From Vitellaria paradoxa (Eukaryota > Streptophyta > Magnoliopsida > Ericales > Sapotaceae): a DNA stretch of 64,000 nt. The notes below the pieces were generated by a model. That model was not told where the DNA came from. It searched no databases and worked only from the letters and a program-made list of their open reading frames with translations. Location of the stretch: positions 10,608,879 to 10,672,878 of the forward strand of contig CM034242.1 in assembly GCA_019916065.1 (NCBI GenBank), in the 5' to 3' direction. Shown here piece by piece: positions 38,153 to 49,004 of this stretch (its first letter is position 1; the number at the start of each line of letters is the position of its first letter). A program made the position numbers and the translations under genes.

Positions 38153-39047
38153 CCGTTTTTACGTAAATACATATATTAATTATATTATGTTCGTATATAG
38201 GGTGGCGTGGAAGAATTTCTCAAATTGTATTGAGTGTCATCAATGGGGATGACGACACCATAGATTTCAGCCCATTATTGCTAGGCAGATTGAGACACGA
38301 AACAAGGGTGTCGTTAGTTGGTCCGACGATATGTGCGTATATAAGGTGGCGTGGAAGAATTTCCTAAACTGTGCTAGGTGTTGTCAATGGAGATGACGAC
38401 ACCGTAGATCTCAGGTCATTGCTATTAGGCGGGTTAAGGACACAGAACAAGGGTGTCGTTTGCTGGTCCGACGACACCCTGTTATACACCCCTCCCCACT
38501 CAGTTGGAGACCAAGTGTCTATTTCAGAAGCTCTCTGTTCCTCTATCTCTTTCTATCTTCTACCTCATTTTGTAAGCAGCTCACACATGAGAGAGGACAG
38601 GAAATTAAGCGTCTTCAATCTCTAAATTCCATTTTTCAATTCAAATTCACCCGAATTTCATTTTTACATGTGAGCATGTTTTCGTTCGTTTCAAACTTTG
38701 ATGATCTTCGCAGTCTTAACCACCAGGTTCTATCTTGCGATCGCTTCGTAGCCGACAGCTTTGTAGTCGTAGCTGCAATCATGGCGGTCAGTGTCGTCGG
38801 GCCAACTAACGACACCCCATTTAATCCCACTTGATCTCAACCCATCAATGGTGGTGTCTTCTGTGTCGTCAACCCGCCCAGCGATATTCAAACGTGTCGT
38901 CAACCCGCCCAACGACATTGTCATCTTCGCTAGTGACATCCATGGTGTCGTCATCCCCATTTACAACACCCAACATAGTTTGGGAAATGCTTCCATATTA
39001 ACCTACATGAGTATATAATATAATTATATATATTTACGTAAAAATGC
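38153..39047. mobile_element. Long foldback / long-TIR MULE-like element
   Basis: The two halves form a long imperfect inverted repeat. The left end TTTTTACGTAAATA and the ATGGGGATGACGACACCAT block (38242-38262) reappear in reverse at the right (GGTGTCGTCATCCCCAT at about 38945). The left arm has a duplicated unit: GGTGGCGTGGAAGAATTTC at 38201 and 38346, each followed by a GATGACGACACC block. GTCGTC/GACGAC words recur throughout. The flanks carry an 11-bp near-repeat CTTGT(G/C)GCGGG at 38142-38152 and 39048-39058, close to the 9-11 bp expected of Mutator-like insertion. Frames inside are not protein genes. Confidence 0.7.
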
Positions 39048-39058
39048 CTTGTCGCGGG

Positions 39059-42000
39059 ATATCATCGCTTTGTCTTATAGAGATTTTATGTTTTTATTTT
39101 TTTTTTTTTTGAAACTATTGTAGATATTTTGTGATAAATATTTAACTTCATTAGTTAAATTTTAAATTTTGTGAAAAAGTAAAAAAATTATTAAATAATA
39201 TTTTATTAAAAACTGTCATTATTAAATTATTTTTATTGTACTTTTAAGAAAAAATTTGGTAAAAAATATTTTTCTAACTATGGTGCATTTGAAATATCGA
39301 AAAAATAACGGAAAAATAACAAAAAATATAGTTTAGGTAATATTTGACGTTTGGCATGCAATCACCAAATTACATTTTTCAGAAATGAATAGTATAACTT
39401 TTTTGGCTTTTTTGTTAGAATGTTGGAAAGAAAAATCATTCAGACCGATTTTTGGATCCATTCTAACGGATTTATGTTAGAATTTTTTTAAAAATTGTTG
39501 AACTTTTTGACTTTTACGTCAGAATGTTGGAGAAATAAACCGTTCTTATGAATTTTTAAGTCTATTTAGACAGATTTATATTAGAATTTTTTAAAAAAAT
39601 GTTGAACTTTTTTACTTTTTTATCATAATGTTGCAGAAAAAAAACCGTTTCAATGGATTTTTAAGTCTATTTTGACAAATTTTTGTCAAATTTTTTGAAA
39701 GTTGTTGAAAAAATTTTGGAATCAATAGAAAAGTTATAGGAGTTTGTAGAATTGTTATTTGGGTTTGTAAAAATTTGTTAAAATATGTAAATATATATAT
39801 AAATCTATAAAAATTTTACGAAATATGAGGAGGGCAAAATCTGTTAGAAAATTTTAGAGATTTATCTACCTTTTCAACGTGTCAAACACATCCTATGAAT
39901 GTTTACTTTAAACCCAAGTACAAATAGTAAATGCTTTTTTATTAAAAATTTTATCAAGAAATATTATTAGAATAATAAAGTAAAAATAATGACATTTGTG
40001 TAATAAGATACTTCTTTAATGAGTTATTATTTCTAAAATAGACACCCGTGTAACAAAAATACTTTTTTTTTTTATTGAATATTATTTTTAAAATGATAAA
40101 TTTTTAAAATTATTATATTATTCTAGTAATCTTTTTTCGTAAAATTTTCCAACAACATAAGCACTACTCAGTAAGAAATTATCTTAACTGCGACCAGTTT
40201 TCTCACTTGTTTGTTTTTTCCAACACGGTTCAAGTAATATTTAAAAAGACTTGCCATGATTAATTCAACTAACAAAAATAAAATAATTATACTTGCTACC
40301 GTATAAGAACCATTAGGGATACTCGCAAAACCTAATTATCCGTGAAGTTCAATTTTTTTGTGAGTTCTTTTTTTTTTTTTCTTTTTCTTTTCATTTTTAC
40401 TTTTAAACCCTTAGAGCGAGTTTGAAAGTGTAATTTGTCAAAATTTTTAGTGATTTTTTGACAAAAATTATTAAGTGAAACTTTTTATACGTTTAATAGA
40501 ATACATAAAAATTTTAGTAATTTTTAGATATTTAGTAAAAAATTTGATAACTTTTACAAAACTTTTAATATCTTTTGGTTATTTGGCGTGTTTGGAATGA
40601 TCAAAGTGAGATAAAATGAGATAAAGTGAGATAAGTTGTGAGTTCGTAATTCATGCAGTGAGATAAGAAGTGAATAAGTTTTAGAGATTTTCAGAATTTT
40701 TCAGAGACTTTTTTTTTTTTTTTAGCACACCAAACGGTGCCGTAAAATGTTGAAAAAAATCGTTAGAATTTTTAAAGAACTTTTGTTGTTTAGTAAAAAA
40801 AAAAATAGAAAAATTTCAGGAATTTTAAACAACTTTAAAGGTGTTGCTAAATGCTTAAAAAAATAAACGTTGCTAAAAAATTCTCTTTTTTTTTTTTTAA
40901 GCTCTCAGACGCACCCTTAATTTGCTAAAAAAAAAAAAGAAAAGAAATTTAGTTTTTCTCAATTACTTTTTCTTCTTATATGGATTTTTTTTTACAAATT
41001 TTAATTTTTATTTTTAATAACTTTTAAGCATACTATTGACGTCTTTAAAAAATTATTTAAAATAAAAAATTCACGTACAGATAAAAAAATTATTCACTTT
41101 TTTCTTAAATATTGTACAAAATGCTTAAAATAAGAAAATTTAAGTACGTGTTAAAAAATAAAATTTTTTATATTCAGATATTTATTTTTTAATTTTTTTA
41201 TAAATGTAAATAATATACTTAAAGGTATGAAAAATAATAAAAAAAGTAAATTTTAGAAGAAATAATAATATAAAACGAAAAAAAACCCAAAATAGTGGTA
41301 GGAGGGGCTCTTTATTAAGCCTTGTTTGATCCAAACAAGTTCTAGGGACTCTCGCTCATCTGCTCGCCCCTTCTTGCAGGGTAGATGGCAGTCCTTCCAT
41401 TTGGCGAGATTTGTTTTGTTTGTTTGTAGATAAAGAACACGGACCACAATTTGAGTTACATCGCAGTTTAAACTTTAAAGAATAAAAATATTTAATTAAT
41501 AAAAAATAAAAAATTATCTATTAAAAAGTTAACTTTTTTTTTTCTTTCCAATTAAAAAAAAATTAACAACAGAAATTGAGTAGAGATACTTGTATGAAAA
41601 AAAAAAGACACGAACAAACAAACAAGACAGAGAAGATATAACTCCCCTGATTCAACAAGATACTTGAACTATTCTTCCGGTGCTTGAATCCCTCTTCCAT
41701 CCAAAGCGCTCAAGTTAGCATTTTTTTTTTAAAGCACTTCATAATCAATAGCAATGAGATTTGTTTTTTTTACCGGAGAATTAAATTAGCGTTCCAAATT
41801 TAAATTTTTGTACTTTAAAAACTACTATTCATTATGAAATAAGATAGAATATGAGAGATTGATTAAAGTGGTAATATTATTTTCTTTTATATATATATTA
41901 CTAATGATAGTTGAGCTTTTCTAAATAGACGATTAGAATGCAGTCAAGATCATTATTAATATTTATGTCTTTTTTTATATAATATAATTAGCTCCTATCA

Positions 42001-42407
42001 ATATTGAAAAAATATACGAAGTATAGAACCAATATATTACTCAAACAAGCGCTAAAAACTTGAAATGACACAAGAAATGTAATGTGAAATTTAAAACAGG
42101 ATATTCATACACTTCTTTCACTATATAAAACGGGGTTTCGAAATTACAACCACAAGTTATACAATCGAAACATCTCGATCCCTTGTATTAAGACTTTACT
42201 CACAGCACAATGATAAACACTCACTAGTAAAAGATCAATTTTTAACCCCGAAGATCAAAAACCCAGTTGTGTAGTGTTTTTGGCTAAGTAAAGATGTGAG
42301 AACTTCTTGATGCAACGTAGGCAATTAAACTCTTGTTCTTTGTGTATTAAAACCCTAGAAAAAAGATTTACTATATAACAGTTTCAATAATCTTGACGAA
42401 ACAGTAA
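39059..42407. other. AT-rich intergenic DNA left of the MULE
   Basis: No gene recognised. Very AT-rich, full of A and T runs, with a MITE-A copy at 40585-40742 and many MITE-like fragments of the form TTTGGAATGAT or ATTTTTA...GTTGAA. From about 42121 (CTATATAAAAC) to 42400 the sequence is less biased and looks transcribed (TATA-like box, then CAAC-rich leader-like sequence); it may be the broken end of an older LTR or gene into which the MULE inserted. Confidence 0.45.
40585..40742. mobile_element. MITE family A, copy 2
   Basis: Begins GGCGTGTTTGGAATGA and ends with the inverted CACCAAACGGTGCC. The core (GTTGTGAGTTCGTAATTC then AGTGAGATAAGAAGTGAATAA) matches the copies at 1381 and 59607 over its whole length. 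Confidence 0.65.
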
Positions 42408-42433
42408 ATTTTCAAAGGGGTTTTTGGAGGCCG

Positions 42434-42500
42434 GTCATAATTTATAGACTATTAAGGGTTTAAGTCATACCCTTAAAAATTATTTGCAAATAAGTCATAT
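42434..42500 (+). repeat. Left terminal iterons, GTCATA every 30 bp
   Basis: GTCATA occurs at 42434, 42464 and 42494, exactly 30 bp apart; the second and third copies are TAAGTCATA. The first lies 17 bp from the proposed element tip. Mirror copies sit at the right end. The even spacing (about three helical turns) would put bound proteins on one DNA face; a transposase-binding role is inferred. Confidence 0.75.
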
Positions 42501-42911
42501 GGGCACCGAAAAGATAAAAAAGACCTCGCGCATCTTTTCACTCACAAAACCAGTTTATTTGAAAACCTCCCTGTTTTATCGGAAACGTTCCGCGACTTTC
42601 CAACTTCTTCACAAATCATCTGAAAACTAATCAAAACTTCTTCCAAATCAAGCCTCAATCGATCCCTAACTTTTCGCCGAGCAAATCCACACATTACAGT
42701 GCTTCGCAATCAACAGGTACTATATTCGATTAAAGGTACTCTTTAGGGTTTTTCTTCAAAACACATATCGAGGGTTTGAATATTTATTGTGTGGTACTGT
42801 TTAGGGTTTTCGATTATCTTTGTAATAACAGGTTTTGTGGTACTGTATTATGTATTTAGTTTCTCCGAAAACGTATAATCGTTGCTATTTTTACAATAGC
42901 CTAATATGAAA

Positions 42912-43858
42912 CATTACCACATACATGTGGTACTGTCATACATGCGGTACTGTCTCTCATTCGTTTGATATTTGCAACCATTTTTGTGTTTAAATGTGAT
43001 GTTTGCATGATAGAGTCATGCGGTACTGCTTTTGAACGAGCATGCATTCTAAAAAAAAACAGTACCGCAGACATGTGGTACTGTCATACATGCGGTACTG
43101 TCTCTCATTCGTTTGATATGTGAGCCATTTTTGTGTTTACATGTGATGTTTGCATGATAGAGTCGTGCGGTACTGTTTTTGAGCGAGCATGCATTCTAAA
43201 AAAAAAACAGTACCGCAGATATGTGGTACTGTCACACATGCGGTACTGTCTCTCATTCGTTTGATATGTGAGCCATTTTTGTGTTTACATGTGATGTTTG
43301 CATGATAGAGTCGTGCGGTACTGTTTTTGAGCGAGCATGCATCCTAAAAAAAAACAGTACCGCAGACATGTGGTACTGTCACACATGCGGTACTGTCTCT
43401 CATTCGTTTGATATGTGAGCCATTTTTGTGTTTAAATGTGGTGTTTGCATGATAGAGTCACGTGGTACTGTTTTTGAACGAGCATGCATCCTAAAAAAAA
43501 ACAGTACCGCAGACATGTGGTACTGTCACACATGCGGTACTGTCGGTTATTCGTTTGATATGTGAGCTATTTTTGTGTTTACATGTGATGTTTGCATTAT
43601 AGAGTCATGCGGTACTGTTTTTGAACGAGCATGCATCCTAAAAAAAAAACAGTACCGCAGACATGTGGTACTGTCACACATGCGGTACTGTCGGTCATTT
43701 CATTGTATGTGTGATTCTCTTCTTTGTTTAATGGTGCTCTTTGCATGATATAATCATTCGGTACTGTTTTTGCGAACCAAGCATATTTTGTGAGACAGTA
43801 CCGCATGTGTGGTACTGTCAGACATGCGGTACTGTCATAGAAGTGGTAATGTATCTAG
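42912..43858 (+). repeat. Tandem array A: ~147-bp units dense in ACAGTACC/GGTACTGT
   Basis: About six units on a 147-148 bp period (GTTTGATAT at 42963, 43111, 43259, 43406 and 43553). Each holds ACAGTACC, a 10-bp gap, GGTACTGT, a 9-bp gap and GGTACTGT, followed ~80 bp later by one more GGTACTGT near a GAGCATGCAT block and an A run. I count about 27 copies of the 8-bp word between 42795 and 43830. The array runs right up to the start of the Ulp1-like gene, so it forms its promoter or leader. Confidence 0.9.
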
Positions 43859-46800
43859 ATGATATTGCATTTTATCTCTAACAGAAAACAAATGTTACGA
43901 AAATACAGGTATTGCTATCACGCTCATACAAAATCAAACATGGTGAACATCCAGTACCGTTCGAACCTAATCTCAGTCATTAATGAAGTTGAAACCATCA
44001 ACTTGACAAAAGCACACCATGTATATCTCAAACATTCTCCATTTTGGAAGCTCATCCTCACTATTTTAAACTGTGAAATTAACAAAGATTACTCGAGGAA
44101 AAGCGATGTTGATGTGGAAACAATCATCAAAGCATTTGACCCACAGTCCAAATCTTTCAACCTAGGTGGAATAAAGCTTCGCATCAGAGAGACAGAGTTG
44201 CGAACAATGTTTGCAATAGAGGATGGTGAACAACTGATAGACAGTGTCAAAAAAATCGCAAGGCCAGGCACTGAATTCGTCTCTCGTAGATTCTCTGGGT
44301 TGCGACGAATTAAGAAACAGAACATATCTGATGCTTTGCGGCAGGCTGCTGCAGAGCAAACACGCATTGGCAGAGAAGATGTTGCAAGACTTTTGACACT
44401 GTTCTGTTTGGCAACGTTGTTTGTCCCTAACAAAGGACATTCATTGTCGTGGCACTACACAACATTGGTTGAAAATTTGGATCAAATCCGCCAATACAAC
44501 TGGAGTGCACATATACTGGAATTCTTGGAGAACAGTTTGTGCTCAGATTCTAGGAACAAAGGTGTTGCAGGCTGTGTCATGATGTTACCGGTAACCTTTT
44601 CATATCATATTCTATATTATATGTTGGTACTGTCTTATGAACTTCATTCAACTAATCAGCCCTATAAATGATGCAGTACTGGATCTGTGAGCACACCACT
44701 CTGGTCCAACAAGTACAGAAGAGTGCAACACCCAGATGTCTAGTCTGGGATCTCAAGCCATTGTCCAGTGCATTGAAAAAAATAAATCTCAAAAAGTTGA
44801 ATAAAAATCAGGTACTATTTATGATAAAATAAATCTTGTTTGCATGCTAAGAATATTCGGTACTATTTTTCCAATAGATTCATCTTCATCTTTTACAAAA
44901 AACAGTACCGCATACATGTGGTACTGTCATCCGTGCATTAGGTACTGTATTTCAAAGAGCATGCATTATTAACAAAACAGTACCGCAGACATGTGGTACT
45001 GTCAGTTATTCTTTGAATTTGTGACCTATTCTTTTTTCCATGTATGCGGTACTGTTTTGTTGTGTTTCATGATACTGTTTGAATGCTATATACATTCGGT
45101 ACTGTTTTTGAACGAGCATGCATCCTTAAAAAACAGTACCGCATACATTTGGTACTGTCATCCATGTGGTACTGTCAGCTATTTTGTATTTGTCACCTCT
45201 TTTTTGTATTTCATGATACTGTTTGCATCTGATAAATAAAATCATTCTAGATTCAACAATGTATTCATGGACATACTAATGAATTATATAATTGATGAAC
45301 AAAATATCAGGTCATTGTACCTGATCTTGATGATGATGATGAGGAGGATGACGAGGAGGAGGATGGACAACAACAATATCATGATGATAATGATGATGAT
45401 GATGATGATAATTATGATGATGAAAGGACAGAAACAGAAGAATACATCATTGCGTCAGAAAAAACCAGTGACGATGAATTAGTAATTTCTGACATTCTTC
45501 AAAAACTGAAGACAAACATAGTGCATTTGAGCAAGACAACTGAAAGCGAGCGAAAACAAGAGGTGTCTTGTACTCCTGAACTCGATCAATCTGGTACTGT
45601 TCCATCTGCCATAGCTGAAAGGCTTCCAGAAACAGTACCAGAATCTGATGAACCAGAACAAAAGGCACCAGAACAAGAGGCAAGACAGGCTGCATCAGCA
45701 GAAACAGTACCAGTTCAGCAAAGTAATGATCCAGTTGCTTCAGTTTTATCAATTTTGAACCGTGAACAAATAGAAGAGCTGGAGCAACAAGTCAAGGAAA
45801 AAGATGATAAAATTGCTGAATTGGAGAAGCAAATGGCAGAAAAAGATGATAAAGTTGCTGAATTGGAGAAGCAAATGGCAGAGAAAGATGAAATTCTGAC
45901 AAAGTTGTACATTGACAATGAAAATCTCAACCTGCAAAACACAAACCTGAAGGAAGAACTTGATAATGTGAATGCAGTTGTTGAATTATTAAGGTCTGAA
46001 CTTGTCGAATCTAGCGTTCACCAGGTGACGCAGAAACATGCAGCAACTAGAAGGCCAAAGAAATCGGATACAAATAAAAAACAAACTCCAGCTGCAAACG
46101 AACCACCTTCAATGTACAAAAGGCTCAAAGACAAAACACGCCAAAAGAAAAGAGATCCTGAGTTCACATACAGTGGTAAAAAGAAGGTTGCCAAAAAACA
46201 AAAGGCAGATACTGCGGCAGTTGTCACGGAAGATATAGAATCTGACATTATAGACATTGATCTTCTACAACTGTCTACACATCAAACCGAGCCCAAGCAA
46301 CCTTCGCTTAAGCAGATTATTTCAACTTTTCAACAAAACACACATCTATCGGCGGTAGAAAAGGAACGGATCTTAAAACTTATTGATAATGAGGGGAAAG
46401 CGTAAGACAGTATTTAACTCTTTCTTTTTTATTACTTGTCAATTATAAAAAAAATTACTTGCTATCATCTGGTACTGTTCTCTATTTTTTACAATAATTG
46501 GTACTGTCATTCCTTTATCTGGTACTGTTAACATAAACATTTCAAACTTAACTCATGTTGTTGTTGTTTTTTTTTTTTTTTTTTTGGCTGATCTTGTTGA
46601 CATCTCACTGCTCACTGTATACACACAACACAGTGCAACTGTTTGGGCTGTACCAAATGAACCACTCTGCATGATCACCATTGAAGATATCTACAACCTC
46701 ATAGCAAATGAGAGTATATCAAACATGGTAGGCATATATGATTAACTTATATTTCTACAGAATTAATAAAGTATGTTGACTATTTCTTAAATTCAACAAA

Positions 46801-47996
46801 TTAATCTGATATTTACTAATCACAATATTTGCCCAGCTAATTGACTGTCATGTACGCTATCTAGAATCAACACAACATGAATCAGTCAACAGCACTTTCC
46901 CCAAAAGATGCTTATACTTCAGCAGTTTGTGTTGGGTAAGATTTGTGACCTCTTTCTGTGGTTAATTGTGCTTTTTGCATACTATATATATTCGGTACTC
47001 TTTTTCTAGAGCATAAATGTTTGGTACTGTTTTTCAAATAGCATTCATCTTATACATAAAAACAGTACCGCATACATGTGGTACTGTCATCTATATGGTA
47101 CTGTCAGCCATGCGATGGATATGAGACTTCTTTTTTATTTTCATATTACTGTTGGCATACTACAATCATTCGGTACTGTTTTTACGAGAGCATGCATCTT
47201 GGGGGAAACAGTACCGCAAGCATGTGGTATTTGACAACATGTATTTTTTCTTGTTGCAGACATTTGTGGTATTTGAGAGACATCATGCAGGTCGAGACAC
47301 TCAGATTGATCAAAAGCTGAAACTATCTGATACATACAGACTACTTGTATTCCCTTTGAATACAAGTGGAACGAGAATTCCTGCTGATCCCAACCATTGG
47401 ACCCTTTTGGTATTGGATAGAGACACGTGGACATGGACACATTATAATTCCATGAAACCACGTAGAGCAAATTCCAAAGATTTGTATCTTGAGGATGCAA
47501 GGAAAGTGGTAAGATTCTGTATGTAAATTTTATACATAATTTCATTGGTACTCTTTTCTACTATTTACAACAGTACCGGTTCTGTTTATTAAAACTCATA
47601 CTGTCTCCACATTTGTCATATTGTATCAGAAAGAGTATGTGGAATTGAAACTTAAAGACCAATACCTCAATGATCCAATAACAAAAAATATTGAACATAC
47701 CAGCATGGAATTCGAATACCCAATTGTTTCTGCAGCAAATTGCCCACAACAAGGATCTACAACGTAAGCCACACCCTTTTTTATTCATGCAAATTGTTGA
47801 ACACCTCTAACTAAATTCTTACAATCTATAACATCTTGTGTGCAGTGTTGACTGTGGGCCAATGGTGTGCTACGTAATGCAATGCATATCAAATGACGAG
47901 CCACTTGAACCCATGCTTTCAGAAGAAGCTGTACAAGCTTACAGAGCAAAGATGCTAACACAATTTCTGTCCATTAGTGATGTACAAACATTGTGA
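43859..47996 (+). CDS. MULE-borne Ulp1/SENP-like cysteine protease (C48-type) protein
   Basis: Likely a SUMO-protease-like protein carried by the transposon. Phase-consistent exons: 43859-44590, 44677-44811, 45311-46401, 46634-46727, 46837-46935, 47260-47508, 47630-47763, 47846-47996 (894 aa). Regions: N-terminal ~250 aa of unrecognised type; an Asp/Glu-rich run near 294-325; a coiled coil at about 443-525 with two 14-aa repeats (KDDKIAELEKQMAE type); a Lys/Arg-rich stretch at about 535-588, a likely nuclear signal; and a C-terminal Ulp1 fold. The catalytic set reads NHW (His763), HYNSM (Asn780 where Ulp1 normally has Asp), PQQ (Gln840/841) and DCGPM (Cys848). The start is uncertain: in-frame Met codons at 43892 and 43940 are alternatives, and the first coding codons abut array A. 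The repeat word occurs in the coding sequence at 43951, 45592, 45632 and 45703. Confidence 0.85.
44870..45205 (+). repeat. Repeat-word cluster in intron 2 of the Ulp1-like gene
   Basis: About ten copies of ACAGTACC/GGTACTGT, arranged as in array A (ACAGTACCGCA(G/T)ACAT(G/T)TGGTACTGTC units, plus GAGCATGCAT and A runs) but more diverged and irregularly spaced. It sits in the intron 44812-45310. Confidence 0.8.
46980..47225 (+). repeat. Repeat-word cluster in intron 5 of the Ulp1-like gene
   Basis: About six copies of the 8-bp word with the same surrounding blocks (ACAGTACCGCA, ATGTGGTACTGTC, GAGCATGCAT) inside the intron 46936-47259. The intron 46402-46633 carries three more isolated GGTACTGT copies, all in one orientation. 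Confidence 0.8.
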
Positions 47997-48264
47997 TTGT
48001 AATTAAACTGTATTAGTGCACACTCTGTTTCCTTTTTAACAAAATACTTGTATATTCAACATTCTTTTCCTGTAAATTGAATGATACAGTTTATGCTAAT
48101 ACAAATAGTCAATGTCCAGTTAATGGTACTATTTGTGCAACATAAATAGTCATGGTTTTTGCGATTTTTGTATGATAACTCTTGGGATGTTGATTCTTGT
48201 TATGTTGATAGTGCTGCAAAATAGTGCTGATTGATACTCTATTCGAAACAGTACCGGTATTAAT

Positions 48265-48850
48265 ATTAACAGTACCGGTACTGTTTTATACCGGTATTGT
48301 TTGTATGAAGTATCTCAATACCAACATATGCGGTACTGTCTCTCATTCGTTTGATATGTGAGCCATTTTTGTGTTTAAATGTGGTGTTTGCATGATAGAG
48401 TCACGTGGTACTGCTTTTGAACGAGCATGCATCCTAAAAAAAAAACAGTACCGCAGACTATGGTGCTGTCACACATGCGGTACTGTCTCTCATTCGTTTG
48501 ATATGTGAGCTATTTTTGTGTTTACATGTGATGTTTGCATGATAGAGTCGTGCGGTACTGTTTTTGAACGAGCATGCATCCTAAAAAAAAACAGTACCGC
48601 AGACATGTGGTACTGTCACACATGCGGTACTGTCGGTCATTTCATTGTATGTGTGATTCTCTTCTTTGTTTAATGGTGCTCTTTGCTTGTGAAAACACTT
48701 ACAGCTATTGTCACCAACAAATTTTATGTCCTTTAAATATAAGAATGACACGATTTGCAAATATAAAATTGATACACTATTACAAACAGTACCAGTATTA
48801 ATAAAAACAGTACCGGTACTATTTTATACCGCTGTCATTCTCAATACCAA
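48265..48850. repeat. Array B: 147-bp units between the two convergent MULE genes
   Basis: Downstream of the Ulp1-like stop, about 2.5 units of the same 147-bp repeat as array A recur (GTTTGATAT at 48349 and 48496, step 147 bp). Near-identical blocks include the variant ending GGTCATTTCATTGTATGTG that also closes array A. On both sides are fused dyads such as ACAGTACCGGTACTGT (about 48273). The rest of 47997-49004 is probably shared 3' UTR and terminator space for the two genes. Confidence 0.88.
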
Positions 48851-49004
48851 CATTAAAAATGAATATCGCTGAATAAAAAACTATCACAAAATGGATTGAA
48901 ACATACTCATTCTCATTATTAATTCAAAAACAGTACCATAACAAACAAACAATAACAGACTTCTTCACAGCATAATTTTGGGAGAAAAAAAAACAAAAAA
49001 CAAT

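Noticed and set aside
38371..38834. Two overlapping plus-strand frames of 84 and 124 codons
   Set aside because: They lie in the foldback arm and read across the inverted repeat; no family resemblance and no introns or context to support a gene.
42912..43858. CRISPR-like regular repeats
   Set aside because: Repeats and spacers are both conserved at a 147-bp period in a plant transposon, and there are no cas genes; this is a tandem satellite, not a CRISPR array. The same holds for 50062-50756.
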